From: Fischerella sp.
GTDB lineage: Bacteria; Cyanobacteriota; Cyanobacteriia; Cyanobacteriales; Nostocaceae
NCBI GenBank assembly: GCA_026419705.1
Contig: JANZYY010000175.1
Location: 1 to 9,389 of the forward strand
Reading direction: 5' to 3'
DNA: 9,389 nt
The notes under the pieces are model-generated. The model was not told the origin of the DNA. It saw nothing but the letters and a program-made list of their open reading frames with translations, and did no database searches. The position numbers and the translations under genes are program-made. Shown here piece after piece: positions 1 through 6,676 of this stretch (the stretch's first letter is position 1; the number at the start of each line of letters is the position of its first letter).

Positions 1-19
1 AGATGTGTATAAGAGACAG
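1..19. other. Tn5/Nextera mosaic-end adapter remnant (not genomic)
   Basis: The first 19 bases, AGATGTGTATAAGAGACAG, are exactly the transposase mosaic-end sequence used in Nextera-type library preparation. They sit at the very edge of the window, where an untrimmed adapter would be expected. The mutM reading frame continues through them only by chance. Genomic sequence starts at position 20. Confidence 0.93.
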
Positions 20-756
20 TCTGCACACGGTGTTTCTGGCAGTATACCACTGAGAAATAATGCCTCATCGGCATATATATTGCCTAATCCCGCTACCACA
101 GCTTGATCTAGTAGGGCAGTTTTAACAGGACGGCGGCTGTGTCGCAGTTTTTCTGCCAGATACTCAGTTGTAAATTCTGGTGAAAATGGATCTGCTGCCA
201 GTTTTGCTAAACCAGTAATGATACTTTCTGGTGCTTGTTTTGGGGGTACCCACCACATTTGACCAAAGGTACGCTGGTCAACAAAGCGTAATTCCCAATC
301 ATCATGAAAGAATAACCTTACCCGTGTGTGCTTGTGTAATGGTTCATCTCGATGCAGCCATAGTAGTTGACCGGTCATTCGCAGATGAACACCTAGCCAG
401 CCAGCTGAGGAAGTGGGTGACTTTGTATGATGGAGAGATGGGGTGTAGACACGCAAGCGACTTCCCGTAGGGTAGGGGTGATGGGGTGAACTTAATTTTA
501 TATTTTCCCCACCTCCGGTTCTCCTCATTTCCCCATCTTTCTCTTGAGGATAACAGACGAGTTCGGCGAGAAGATATTTACCGCGACGATGCCAAGTGGC
601 GATCGCACTTCCCTTGAGCGGCGCAATAAAATCATCTACTGACAACGGGTAGGCGATCGTACGATACAATAGCACGTCCCCACCCGTAATTTCTTGATTG
701 AGGGTCAATTGATTTAGACCCCGCCTCACTGTTTCAACTTCAGGCAGTTCAGGCAT
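20..756 (-). CDS. mutM: Formamidopyrimidine-DNA glycosylase (MutM/Fpg), 3' end missing
   Basis: Base-excision repair enzyme that removes oxidised purines (8-oxoguanine, FapyG) from DNA and cuts the strand by beta/delta-elimination. I translated the open frame on the minus strand from ATG 756-754. It begins MPELPEVETV, so the catalytic Pro2 and Glu3 and the conserved Glu6 are present. The catalytic-domain lysine lies in HRRGKYLL (Lys60), the DNA-binding segment GWLGVHLRMTG is at about residues 119-129, FVDQRTFGQMW follows, and the helix-two-turn-helix motif GLGNIYADEAL is near residues 227-237. About 245 codons are present. The C-terminal zinc finger is absent because the contig ends in adapter, not because the gene is visibly broken. 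Residues of about 68-118 form a low-complexity insert rich in Gly, Ser, Pro and His, between the RRGKYLLAEL strand and the LRMTG segment. The upstream sequence has a TATAGT -10-like hexamer (plus-strand 777-782) but no strong Shine-Dalgarno site. Confidence 0.95.
403..555 (-). repeat. Low-complexity, repeat-like insert inside mutM
   Basis: This stretch encodes about 50 residues (mutM codons 68-118) with no counterpart in the compact core of the Fpg family. Its DNA looks intergenic. It contains a G-rich GATGGGG at 437-443 (again at 480-486) and its inverse CCCCATC at 531-537. It also contains a segment at about 441-475 (gtgtagacacgcaagcg followed by cttcccgtagggtag) that resembles the small dispersed repeats common in Nostocales genomes. 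The frame stays open throughout. Exact boundaries are my inference from where family motifs stop and resume. Confidence 0.55.
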
Positions 757-814
757 CTAAGCTCGTTTTTACAAGTACTATAATTTTTTAGCAAATTTGG
801 CAGACATGAATATT

Positions 815-878
815 GGGAGTAGCAAGTAGTGGGTATTGAATCAAAGTCTTGATTCTCTCCCCCCTAGTTCCTACTCCC
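815..878 (-). terminator. Nested inverted repeat downstream of psaE, possible terminator
   Basis: An outer 8-bp perfect inverted repeat (GGGAGTAG 815-822 with CTACTCCC 871-878) encloses an inner 7-bp one (GAATCAA 838-844 with TTGATTC 849-855, 4-base loop). It lies after the psaE stop codon and before the mutM start, both on the minus strand, so it could end psaE transcription or stabilise its 3' end. There is no clean U-run after it on the minus strand, so terminator function is tentative. Confidence 0.4.
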
Positions 879-916
879 GAAAATCACCAGACAAGCTTTT
901 TGGAGGTGTCTATTGT

Positions 917-1135
917 TTAGCCCTTTTTCGCTTTCGCTTTTGGTGCTTCAACCTCTACCAACTCATCTTCGGCAAAGTTATTGGTGTTGACGCCAGTATA
1001 ATTTACCTTCTCAAATCGGACAATTACTGGGTATCTGCTGGTGCCGCCTTGCTCAATAGATGCTACAGTTCCTACATCCTGAAACCAGTAGGACTCTGGG
1101 CGGAGAATACGTACTTTAGAACCACGTTGAACCAT
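917..1135 (-). CDS. psaE: Photosystem I reaction centre subunit IV (PsaE)
   Basis: Stromal (cytoplasmic-side) peripheral subunit of photosystem I that helps dock ferredoxin and supports cyclic electron flow. The 72-residue product starts VQRGSKVRILRPESYW and contains the hallmark core segments YPVIVRFEKVNYTG and NNFAEDELVEV, covering the whole SH3-like beta-barrel. Length agrees with the usual 65-75 residues. The Ala/Lys-rich tail (APKAKAKKG) is a normal variable C-terminus. The start is ATG 1135-1133, preceded by a modest AAGGG element 8 bases upstream. The gene lies on the same strand as the PAP/fibrillin gene but is separated from it by a repeat-filled spacer of 275 bp, so it probably has its own promoter, as psaE usually does. 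Confidence 0.97.
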   Translation of the reverse strand: MVQRGSKVRILRPESYWFQDVGTVASIEQGGTSRYPVIVRFEKVNYTGVNTNNFAEDELVEVEAPKAKAKKG

Positions 1136-1234
1136 GAGTTTTTTCCCTTGATGTGATCAATTGCCAATGTATCAGGCTAATTGATTTCAATGTACAATCT
1201 CAGTGCCTCAGGCAGAAGCTTTGTTAAGTTATTT

Positions 1235-1322
1235 GTCAAGAGTCAAGGGTCAAGAGTTAGTGGTTAGTTGTTGGTTGGTGGTTGGTGGTTCTTTCCAATG
1301 CCCAATGCCCAATGCCCAATGC
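1235..1322. repeat. Cluster of short tandem 7-base repeats (STRR-type)
   Basis: Three consecutive families share a 7-base period: GTCAAGA/GTCAAGG (three copies, 1235-1255), variants of GTTAGTG/GTTGGTT/GGTGGTT (five copies, 1256-1290), and CCAATGC (four perfect copies, 1295-1322). This is the short tandemly repeated repetitive sequence type seen between genes in filamentous cyanobacteria. It fills the spacer between the PAP/fibrillin gene and psaE. The remainder of 1136-1410 holds only a weak TCAGAC/GTCTGA inverted repeat (1338-1362). Confidence 0.85.
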
Positions 1323-1410
1323 CCCACCAATAAGGTGTCAGACCCTCCTTGACAAAGTCTGAATCATAGAATATCCTCTTGTCGCAAACAAACAATAAAT
1401 GATAGTGAAT

Positions 1411-1995
1411 CTATGCCTTGGTCAGAACAAATACACTACCCTCGTTACCCCTGCCTATCCGCAATTCGCGATCTAAATAGGTAATATCTAACCAGCCTTG
1501 TTGTTCATTACTGTTGAGAGGAAAGTCAAGAGCAGCAAATTTTTGACCCGCTTCTATTCGCTGGATAAAACTATCAGGACAGCTATAACTGATTAAACGT
1601 TGCAAACCAACGATCGAACGCTCGAATTTGACTTGGATACGGCGACTCGAGACTGGCTCAAATTTGGCAGCGACACTAACTAAACTTTCGAGTAAGGGTA
1701 AACCATAAATCTCTGCTATGTTGTAGACGCTGTTAGTATTAACGCGAATACACTGGTAGATTTCACCGAGTTTGGTCAAAGGAAAGCGATCGAGATTCAA
1801 CAAAGCTTTGCTAGTGGTATATAATAATCGCCAATTACCATCCAGCAAATCACCAGCTTCCACAGGGCGTGGTGTAGGGTTAAGGTCTTCCAAATGAGCG
1901 ATCGCAACTAAAATAGCTTGTTTATCCAGTTCGCTTGCCAACAGACCGCGATTTTTACCAGCAATTGCTTCTAAAAGAGTTGCTTTTCCCGACAT
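1411..1995 (-). CDS. PAP/fibrillin family protein (plastid lipid-associated-like)
   Basis: Member of the PAP/fibrillin (plastid-lipid-associated) family, lipocalin-like proteins that in plants associate with thylakoids and plastoglobules; the cyanobacterial members are thought to bind lipids or quinones and act under light stress. The 194-residue product shows the two family signatures: near the N-terminus (about residues 51-62) LDGNWRLLYTTS, and at the C-terminus (about 169-194) LDITYLDRELRIGRG followed by GSVFVL. There is no signal peptide or membrane segment. I chose ATG 1995-1993, giving MSGKATLLEAIAGKNRG, because a GAGG element sits 9 bases upstream; the frame extends 13 codons further to a TTG (2034) that lacks a ribosome-binding site. 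HIP1 at 1898-1905 lies inside the gene. It diverges from the DUF3134 gene. Family assignment is firm; exact role is unknown. Confidence 0.88.
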   Translation of the reverse strand: MSGKATLLEAIAGKNRGLLASELDKQAILVAIAHLEDLNPTPRPVEAGDLLDGNWRLLYTTSKALLNLDRFPLTKLGEIYQCIRVNTNSVYNIAEIYGLPLLESLVSVAAKFEPVSSRRIQVKFERSIVGLQRLISYSCPDSFIQRIEAGQKFAALDFPLNSNEQQGWLDITYLDRELRIGRGNEGSVFVLTKA

Positions 1996-2192
1996 CGCCT
2001 GTAACCTCAAACAGTATTTGGTATCAAAAAACAATAAGGTATAGCGGCGTACCTAGTAACCAATTTTGCTATTACTGGGTGTTGCGTTGATAGTAAAACT
2101 CAAAAATTTTAATTTTGTCGGATCTCGGAAGTAACTAGTTGAATGATTAACTAAAATCTTCCGTATCAAGTGGTAGACTCTTAATGTCAAGC

Positions 2193-2198
2193 TATAAT
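2193..2198 (+). promoter_or_regulatory. -10 element of the DUF3134 gene promoter
   Basis: A perfect TATAAT lies 29 bases before the ATG at 2228, implying a short leader of roughly 20 bases. No good -35 hexamer is seen at 16-18 bases upstream (TGGTAG is the nearest), so the promoter may need an activator or be of the extended or type-2 kind. The surrounding 2035-2227 region is the divergent spacer between the PAP/fibrillin and DUF3134 genes. Confidence 0.5.
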
Positions 2199-2227
2199 AG
2201 CTCCTCTTTTCTTGCGATCAAACAAAT

Positions 2228-2470
2228 ATGCTGAATTCTCCATTACGTGAAGAACCCCGCAACCAACGTGCAGCTGTAATACCATTAAAGCAAGAGTCTT
2301 CACTTCTAGACTGGTTACAGGCTAGCGGTCGTCTGATCGCCCGTGATGCCCACGAGCCAGATTTCACACAAGATAGCGAAGAAGAGATTTCTGAATTCTT
2401 GGGTGGCGATGATGGTATAGCCGATTATGACTTCGATGATGAGGATGATATTGTTCCAGACGAAGAATAG
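2228..2470 (+). CDS. DUF3134 family small acidic protein
   Basis: An 80-residue soluble protein of unknown function that I recognise as the cyanobacterial DUF3134 family. The N-terminal half carries the conserved segments NSPLREEPRNQRAAVIPLKQ and SSLLDWLQASGRLIARD, and the C-terminal third is extremely acidic (DDGIADYDFDDEDD at about residues 61-74). No membrane segment, signal peptide or catalytic motif is visible. The acidic tail could contact a basic partner, but that is speculation. The ATG at 2228 directly follows a perfect TATAAT at 2193-2198. mraY starts 90 bases downstream on the same strand, so read-through into mraY is possible, although mraY has its own strong ribosome-binding site. 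Confidence 0.8.
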   Translation: MLNSPLREEPRNQRAAVIPLKQESSLLDWLQASGRLIARDAHEPDFTQDSEEEISEFLGGDDGIADYDFDDEDDIVPDEE

Positions 2471-2546
2471 CTCATATCAGGCTGGAGAGTTTCTATCTTA
2501 AAAATCGCGAGCGACTGTTCATTGGTCTGTTTTACAAGTGTGGAGT

Positions 2547-2553
2547 GAGGGGA
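2547..2553 (+). promoter_or_regulatory. Strong ribosome-binding site of mraY
   Basis: GAGGGGA lies 7 bases before the ATG at 2561, close to the anti-Shine-Dalgarno complement. It fixes the mraY start, and it is the best ribosome-binding site in the window. Confidence 0.75.
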
Positions 2554-2560
2554 AATATCC

Positions 2561-3661
2561 ATGGACGCTAAATTATCTCCCGATCAGGGGTTAAATATTT
2601 CTGGCATCGGTCTGGTCTCGTTATTAGGTGTAGGATTAAGTGTCGCAGCACTAGCTTTGGATGCAATAGCAAATAGATCGCCCTGGCAATTTGCTTCGCT
2701 AACCTTGCCGTTACTAATTAGTGCTGTAATTTCAGCAGCAGCTGGCTTCTTTGTAGTACCAATGCTGCAAACACTTAAAACTGGGCAAGTAATTCGTGAA
2801 GATGGTCCCCAAGCCCACCTGAAAAAGGCAGGTACTCCAACAATGGGGGGCATATTTTTTGTCCCAGTGGCAGTGGTAGTTGCCTGCATATTGTCTCAGT
2901 TTACCACAGAAGTACTCGCTGTTTCTGCATTGACGCTGAGCTACGGATTAATTGGCTGGATCGACGACTGGCAAATTTTGCGCCGCAAGTCCAACAAGGG
3001 TATTTCTCCACAGATGAAACTCGCTCTCCAGATTGGTTTTGCAGCTCTTTTCTGTCTTTGGCTGGTTTTTAATCAACCTTCTAATATTACAAATTTAGCT
3101 TTACCCTTTGGCTTCTCTCTACCTCTAGGCTTGTTCTTCTGGCCTTTAGCCGGTTTTGTATTAGTGGCAGAGAGTAATGCTACTAATTTAACAGATGGTA
3201 TTGACGGTTTAGCCGCAGGAACAGTAGCGATCGCATTACTAGCATTGGGTGCGCTTATTGCTCCTACTTCGCCGGAATTGATGATTTTTTGTGCAGCTTT
3301 GTGCGGTAGTTGCTTGGGATTTTTAGCACATAACCGCAACCCAGCCCGTGTTTTCATGGGAGATACCGGTTCCCTAGCCCTCGGAGGAGCTTTAGCAGCA
3401 GTAGGACTACTAACTAACAACCTCCTAACACTGTTTATTCTTAGTGGTATTTTCTTTGTCGAAACCCTTTCTGTAATGGCGCAGGTTTTTTATTACAAAG
3501 CTACAAAAGGCCCTGATGGAAAAGGGAAACGCCTGTTGAAAATGGCTCCTTTACACCATCATCTCGAACTATCTGGTTGGTCAGAACTACAAGTTGTTGC
3601 TGTGTTTTATATCATTAGTGCCATACTAGGTGTCATATGTTTGATGATTGGTAAATTCTGA
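2561..3661 (+). CDS. mraY: Phospho-N-acetylmuramoyl-pentapeptide-transferase (MraY)
   Basis: Integral membrane enzyme that transfers phospho-MurNAc-pentapeptide from UDP to undecaprenyl phosphate, making lipid I, the first membrane step of peptidoglycan synthesis. The 366-residue product is the normal length and polytopic, with about ten hydrophobic segments. Family motifs appear in order: HLKKAGTPTMGGIFF (about 86-100), the Asp pair in GWIDDW (135-136), the signature NATNLTDGIDGLAAG (206-220), FMGDTGSLALGG (265-276), and the histidine cluster LHHHLELSGW (331-340). All the acidic and histidine residues expected at the Mg2+/UDP site are present. The start has a strong GAGGGGA site at the right spacing. 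It lies downstream of the DUF3134 gene and ends in an intrinsic terminator, not in a cell-wall (mra/dcw) cluster; dispersed mur genes are usual in cyanobacteria. HIP1 at 3227-3234 lies within it. Confidence 0.98.
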   Translation: MDAKLSPDQGLNISGIGLVSLLGVGLSVAALALDAIANRSPWQFASLTLPLLISAVISAAAGFFVVPMLQTLKTGQVIREDGPQAHLKKAGTPTMGGIFFVPVAVVVACILSQFTTEVLAVSALTLSYGLIGWIDDWQILRRKSNKGISPQMKLALQIGFAALFCLWLVFNQPSNITNLALPFGFSLPLGLFFWPLAGFVLVAESNATNLTDGIDGLAAGTVAIALLALGALIAPTSPELMIFCAALCGSCLGFLAHNRNPARVFMGDTGSLALGGALAAVGLLTNNLLTLFILSGIFFVETLSVMAQVFYYKATKGPDGKGKRLLKMAPLHHHLELSGWSELQVVAVFYIISAILGVICLMIGKF

Positions 3662-3691
3662 ATATTTTAGCAATTTTAAAAAAAGTAATTT

Positions 3692-3719
3692 ACCTCCTCT
3701 ATTCGAGGAGGTTGTTTTT
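3692..3719 (+). terminator. Intrinsic terminator of mraY
   Basis: A perfect 8-bp stem, ACCTCCTC (3692-3699) with GAGGAGGT (3705-3712) around a 5-base loop, is followed by TGTTTTTG. It begins 31 bases after the mraY stop codon, as expected for a Rho-independent terminator. It separates mraY from the minus-strand genes downstream. Confidence 0.75.
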
Positions 3720-3983
3720 GTCAATGAAGAAAATAGAAGCCAAAGTGAAGTACATGTAACTTCTCTTGACTAACTGCTGGATGAGCGCTTCAAGAAGGAG
3801 GAAGTATATCAATTACGAAAAGATGACCATGCTAGAGTTTGTGTCGGATTACTTAAAATTCTCAAGAAAGTTTCTGAATTAATAGAACTTCGTGAGAAGG
3901 ACGGATTAGTCCACCCAAACCCATGCGAAGATTTTTATAAATTTGCTCTGCATCCCTTTTCCAGAGAGATTGAATCAGATTAA
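3711..3983 (+). pseudogene. Possible decayed coding remnant, unidentified
   Basis: One plus-strand frame reads SEVHVTSLD, a single TAA (3771-3773), and then continues as an amphipathic, charged sequence beginning LLDERFKKEEVYQLRKDD, then HARVCVGLLKILKK and VSELIEL, up to a TAA at 3981-3983. It has no start codon with a ribosome-binding site, and from 3862 on it runs antisense to the methyltransferase gene. Its helical, protein-like composition suggests a broken gene end, but I do not recognise a family and chance cannot be excluded. Confidence 0.22.
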
Positions 3984-4599
3984 TGATTTGGTGACTTTTC
4001 GGAATAAAGCTAAATCTTCTGATCCGACTATGCCAGATTTCCTTGAAGGGAAAACCAGAAAAGAGTTTGCTCGGTAAGATAAGATTGCATCCATCTCCGT
4101 CAAAATAAATATCCCGACACAAATCATAGTAAAAAAGATATCCTCCCGGCTGGATTTTCTGGTAAAGTTCTCTGGCTAGGTTATCGCGATTTTCTGGAGT
4201 TTTGATTGATGAAAATACACCTGCTACTTGCAGCCAATTAAAGCTTTGATCGGGAAACGGAATGAAATTTCCTTCATAGCTCATAAAATTAATAGCTGGA
4301 TTAAGTTTTTTGGCTAGTTTGATAGTTCCCTCTCTGATATCTATACCAACTAGTTGACTGGCTTCCAGTCCCAAGTCAAGATACATTCGGGTACTCCTTC
4401 CATTACCGCATCCTACATCCAGAACTTTCAGAGACTTGAGAGGAATATAGCTCAATCTCAGAGACTTCGTTAGAGAGTAAAACAGACTCAATCGGTAAGC
4501 TAGTTCGTAATCATTACACACAGGATTCCAAGTGTCCGTCTCACCAGGTTCTAAGATGTCATAAACTTTCAAAACTTCTGCTGTATTAAACTTGCTCAT
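3862..4599 (-). CDS. Class I SAM-dependent methyltransferase, substrate unknown
   Basis: A 245-residue soluble protein with a Rossmann-type methyltransferase core. Motif I, the SAM-binding glycine loop, is VLDVGCGNGRSTR (about residues 59-71). The acidic end of strand 2 is in GIDIREGTI (85-93). The post-strand-4 region reads PFPDQSFNWLQVAGVF (about 114-129). The strand-5 region is IQPGGYLFYYD (149-159). This is the pattern of the Methyltransf_11/25-type small-molecule enzymes; the C-terminal 80 residues look family-specific and I cannot name the substrate. I chose ATG 4599-4597 (MSKFNTAEVLKVYD); the frame extends to a TTG at 4620. Neither has a clear Shine-Dalgarno site. The gene is convergent with mraY, and its 3' end overlaps an antisense open stretch. 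The next gene, 265 bp upstream on the same strand, is the serine hydrolase; the gap argues against a tight operon. Confidence 0.85.
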   Translation of the reverse strand: MSKFNTAEVLKVYDILEPGETDTWNPVCNDYELAYRLSLFYSLTKSLRLSYIPLKSLKVLDVGCGNGRSTRMYLDLGLEASQLVGIDIREGTIKLAKKLNPAINFMSYEGNFIPFPDQSFNWLQVAGVFSSIKTPENRDNLARELYQKIQPGGYLFYYDLCRDIYFDGDGCNLILPSKLFSGFPFKEIWHSRIRRFSFIPKSHQIINLIQSLWKRDAEQIYKNLRMGLGGLIRPSHEVLLIQKLS

Positions 4600-4864
4600 T
4601 TTGGCTGGATCGGAAAACAATATTTGGTCTATTTTTAGCTAGAAGCTGAGTTTCAAGAAAATAAGAAGCGATTCCTTGGTATTAGGCAGAAACAAAATTA
4701 GCAGGCACTTGTGGATAAGTATCTCACTGCTAGATTAACTAGAGATTAAAATATTTTTATGCTGAATGTTCAATTTCCAGATGATCCGCTCCAGCAAATT
4801 TTTCACATCGATCTCAATCAACCAAACCATGAGCAATTTTGCGATGGGGGCTGATGTCATCTGT
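4600..4864. other. Spacer between hydrolase and methyltransferase genes
   Basis: A 265-bp AT-rich spacer. It contains two short overlapping open frames on opposite strands (31 codons on plus, 4759-4854, and about 41 codons on minus) with no ribosome-binding sites and no recognisable product. I see no hairpin terminator, repeat or RNA gene here. It should contain the promoter of the methyltransferase gene, but no convincing hexamer pair was found. Confidence 0.5.
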
Positions 4865-6199
4865 CTACAGTATTAAACTGCGAGAAATCATGCGCCTATA
4901 AACAAGACCGGACATCTGAGGAAAAATTTCTATGTCGTTGGCGTATGCTGAGTTTTGAGCAAAAATAGTCAAAATATAAGTTCTATTATCTTCTGTGGAA
5001 ATCATAGCTGTCTCCGCGCGGGAACGAGAAGTCCAACCAGCTTTAGAATAAAAACTAACATTAGCTTTGGATAAAGACTGACCAAAAAAACCTCGTATGG
5101 GATTAAAGCTATATAAATCCGGATCTTGCCAAGCTTCTGGCTTTAAAACCCTTTTGAGCCATTCGCACATTTTGTGACTAGCTTGTTCAGAAACAGCTTG
5201 TTTGAGATAACAAATTTCGTACATTAGTCTAGCTGCATGTTTGGTTGTAATCCTGTTTGAATTCCAAACTGTCTTACCTAACAATTGCAACTCACTACCC
5301 TTAGGTCTGGGAAGGTTGAGGTAGTAAAGTGGGAATGTTTTTTGACTAATATTTATGTGCTTGTAGCCAGCTTGTTGGAAAAATCGATTAAGTTGTTGGC
5401 GTTTATTTTTTAATTTTTGAAACTTTGCGCTTTTGAGTCTTGGTTGAGAACGCGTACCTGTGATTTGGTCTACAATATAGCTAGCAGCCTCGTTATCAGA
5501 TTCTTTAATCATCTTTTCTATATAAGGAGTAAAATCCTCTTCACTACTCCAAATACCGTTCTCTATTTGGGCATATAAAACTGCCAACCAAAACATCTTA
5601 ACTACGCTCGCAGGATATCTTGGTATGTCTTGCTGAAATCCCGCAGTTTCACCAGTGTTCGCATCTATCAAAGTAATTGATAAAGCTTTGCGAGGTAAAC
5701 CTTTGGCACTTGCAAGCTTAACAACATCGTTAACAATTCTTTGCAACTCTTGACTATGCTTAAAATTTGGAGGCGTTGTGAGATTATAGGCAGCTTCCGA
5801 GTATTCTTTTCCCAGTTGACGAGAAGGAATAGGTAGTGATTTAGCGATCGCCCAATCAGGACGTGGGGGTCGAATAGCTCGTAAATTTAATGATTTTCGG
5901 GTAGATGATTTTGTCGGAAACTGGTCGGAACTTTGCTGCTGATTAGTAAATAAATTTAATGGTTTTTCGTTAGATGTTGTGGCAGAAACCAGTAGAAGAG
6001 ATGGCTGAGCACCGGTCAGTGAGTTTGATGGTTGTTGAGTGGATAATTTTGGAGATTTTGCCAGAACATACTTAGTTGTTAGGGTCGCTACCAATACAAA
6101 TGGAATCGTCATTCTCATCGTTGTAGTATTTAAACTGGCAGCAAAACTTAATACTGTTAGTCGCTGAGATGAAGGCTTAGATTGGCGCGATTTCTGCAT
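4865..6199 (-). CDS. Exported class A beta-lactamase-fold serine hydrolase
   Basis: A 444-residue protein with a membrane-targeting N-terminus (hydrophobic segment in about residues 14-48, including MTIPFVLVATLTT), a long Ser/Thr/Gln/Pro-rich linker (about 48-140) and a C-terminal serine-hydrolase domain of the class A beta-lactamase/DD-peptidase superfamily. The catalytic SxxK is Ser198-Val-Val-Lys201 in YPASVVKMFW. The SDN motif is at 234-236, within KESDNEAASYIV. The KTG-like triad is KAG at 386-388, within SKAGWTSRSRAE. I see no ExxLN omega-loop motif between SDN and KAG, so the deacylation glutamate of true class A enzymes appears to be missing. A peptidoglycan-related peptidase or other periplasmic hydrolase is therefore more likely than antibiotic resistance. 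The start is ATG 6199-6197 (MQKSRQSKPSS); the frame reaches a TTG at 6247 with no better ribosome-binding site. HIP1 at 5844-5851 lies inside it. Confidence 0.85.
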   Translation of the reverse strand: MQKSRQSKPSSQRLTVLSFAASLNTTTMRMTIPFVLVATLTTKYVLAKSPKLSTQQPSNSLTGAQPSLLLVSATTSNEKPLNLFTNQQQSSDQFPTKSSTRKSLNLRAIRPPRPDWAIAKSLPIPSRQLGKEYSEAAYNLTTPPNFKHSQELQRIVNDVVKLASAKGLPRKALSITLIDANTGETAGFQQDIPRYPASVVKMFWLAVLYAQIENGIWSSEEDFTPYIEKMIKESDNEAASYIVDQITGTRSQPRLKSAKFQKLKNKRQQLNRFFQQAGYKHINISQKTFPLYYLNLPRPKGSELQLLGKTVWNSNRITTKHAARLMYEICYLKQAVSEQASHKMCEWLKRVLKPEAWQDPDLYSFNPIRGFFGQSLSKANVSFYSKAGWTSRSRAETAMISTEDNRTYILTIFAQNSAYANDIEIFPQMSGLVYRRMISRSLIL

Positions 6200-6605
6200 T
6201 TTTACTTTTGATTTGTAATAAATGTAGTTTGCAAATAAAAACTGCAATCATCAGCTCGCTGATTTTACGTATAAAACAATTCTATTACTATCCTCGGTAA
6301 CAGTAAAGCTCTAGTCAATAAAATAACTTGATTCAACGTAGTAATCCCAGTCTAATTTAATCTGTTGTTTTATAAATCTTGAGAATAAACCTACAAAGTA
6401 ATTCGATTGTATATTAACTTCAAAACAATATAGATATAAAAGAAAATACTTTGTTCTTATTTTAAAAATAGATACATGTTAAGTAAGTGATTTAACTTAT
6501 TTAGGATTGCGTATATCTTTAGGAAGATTTTGAGTTAACTTAGCTGAGAAACACCTAAAAAAAGCATTTCTTATCTAAAAACAAAAGCTGGCGTAAAATT
6601 AAGCG

Positions 6606-6634
6606 TTGTAACTCCAATTCTTTGGGGATAACAT
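6606..6634 (+). promoter_or_regulatory. Candidate sigma70-type promoter of the remA-like gene
   Basis: TTGTAA (6606-6611) and TAACAT (6629-6634) are separated by 17 bases, each matching four of six consensus positions. It would give a leader of about 45 bases that includes the small hairpin at 6661-6676. This is the best pair I found in the spacer, but the match is only moderate. Confidence 0.3.
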
Positions 6635-6660
6635 TGGAAATAGTTCTGATTAAGCTTCTC

Positions 6661-6676
6661 ACACCGCGCTTGGTGT
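6661..6676 (+). promoter_or_regulatory. Small hairpin followed by T-run just before the remA-like start
   Basis: ACACC (6661-6665) pairs with GGTGT (6672-6676) around GCGCTT, and is followed by CAG and a run of six T before the ATG at 6686. The layout resembles a weak terminator or attenuator positioned in the leader, where a Shine-Dalgarno sequence would normally be and is lacking. The stem is only 5 bp. Confidence 0.3.

Noticed and set aside
231..470. 79-codon plus-strand open frame
   Set aside because: It is antisense to mutM, whose motifs are unmistakable; the product has no family resemblance.
836..1156. 106-codon plus-strand open frame
   Set aside because: It lies across psaE on the opposite strand and has no ribosome-binding site or recognisable domain.
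1136..1234. High-light regulatory (HLR1-type) direct repeat upstream of psaE
   Set aside because: TGTACATT and GATACATT each resemble the half-site, but their spacing does not fit the two-base gap of the known element.
2584..3420. Two minus-strand open frames inside mraY (2584-2889 and 3073-3420)
   Set aside because: Both are shadows of mraY on the complementary strand, with Ala/Pro/Lys-rich composition and no family features.
4759..4854. 31-codon plus-strand frame starting MLNVQFPDD, and a minus-strand frame of about 41 codons over the same bases
   Set aside because: No ribosome-binding site, no recognisable product, and the two candidates exclude each other; too little to call a gene.
4865..6199. 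Antibiotic-resistance beta-lactamase
   Set aside because: The SxxK and SDN motifs fit the superfamily, but no ExxLN glutamate is evident and the third motif is KAG; a cell-envelope hydrolase is more likely.
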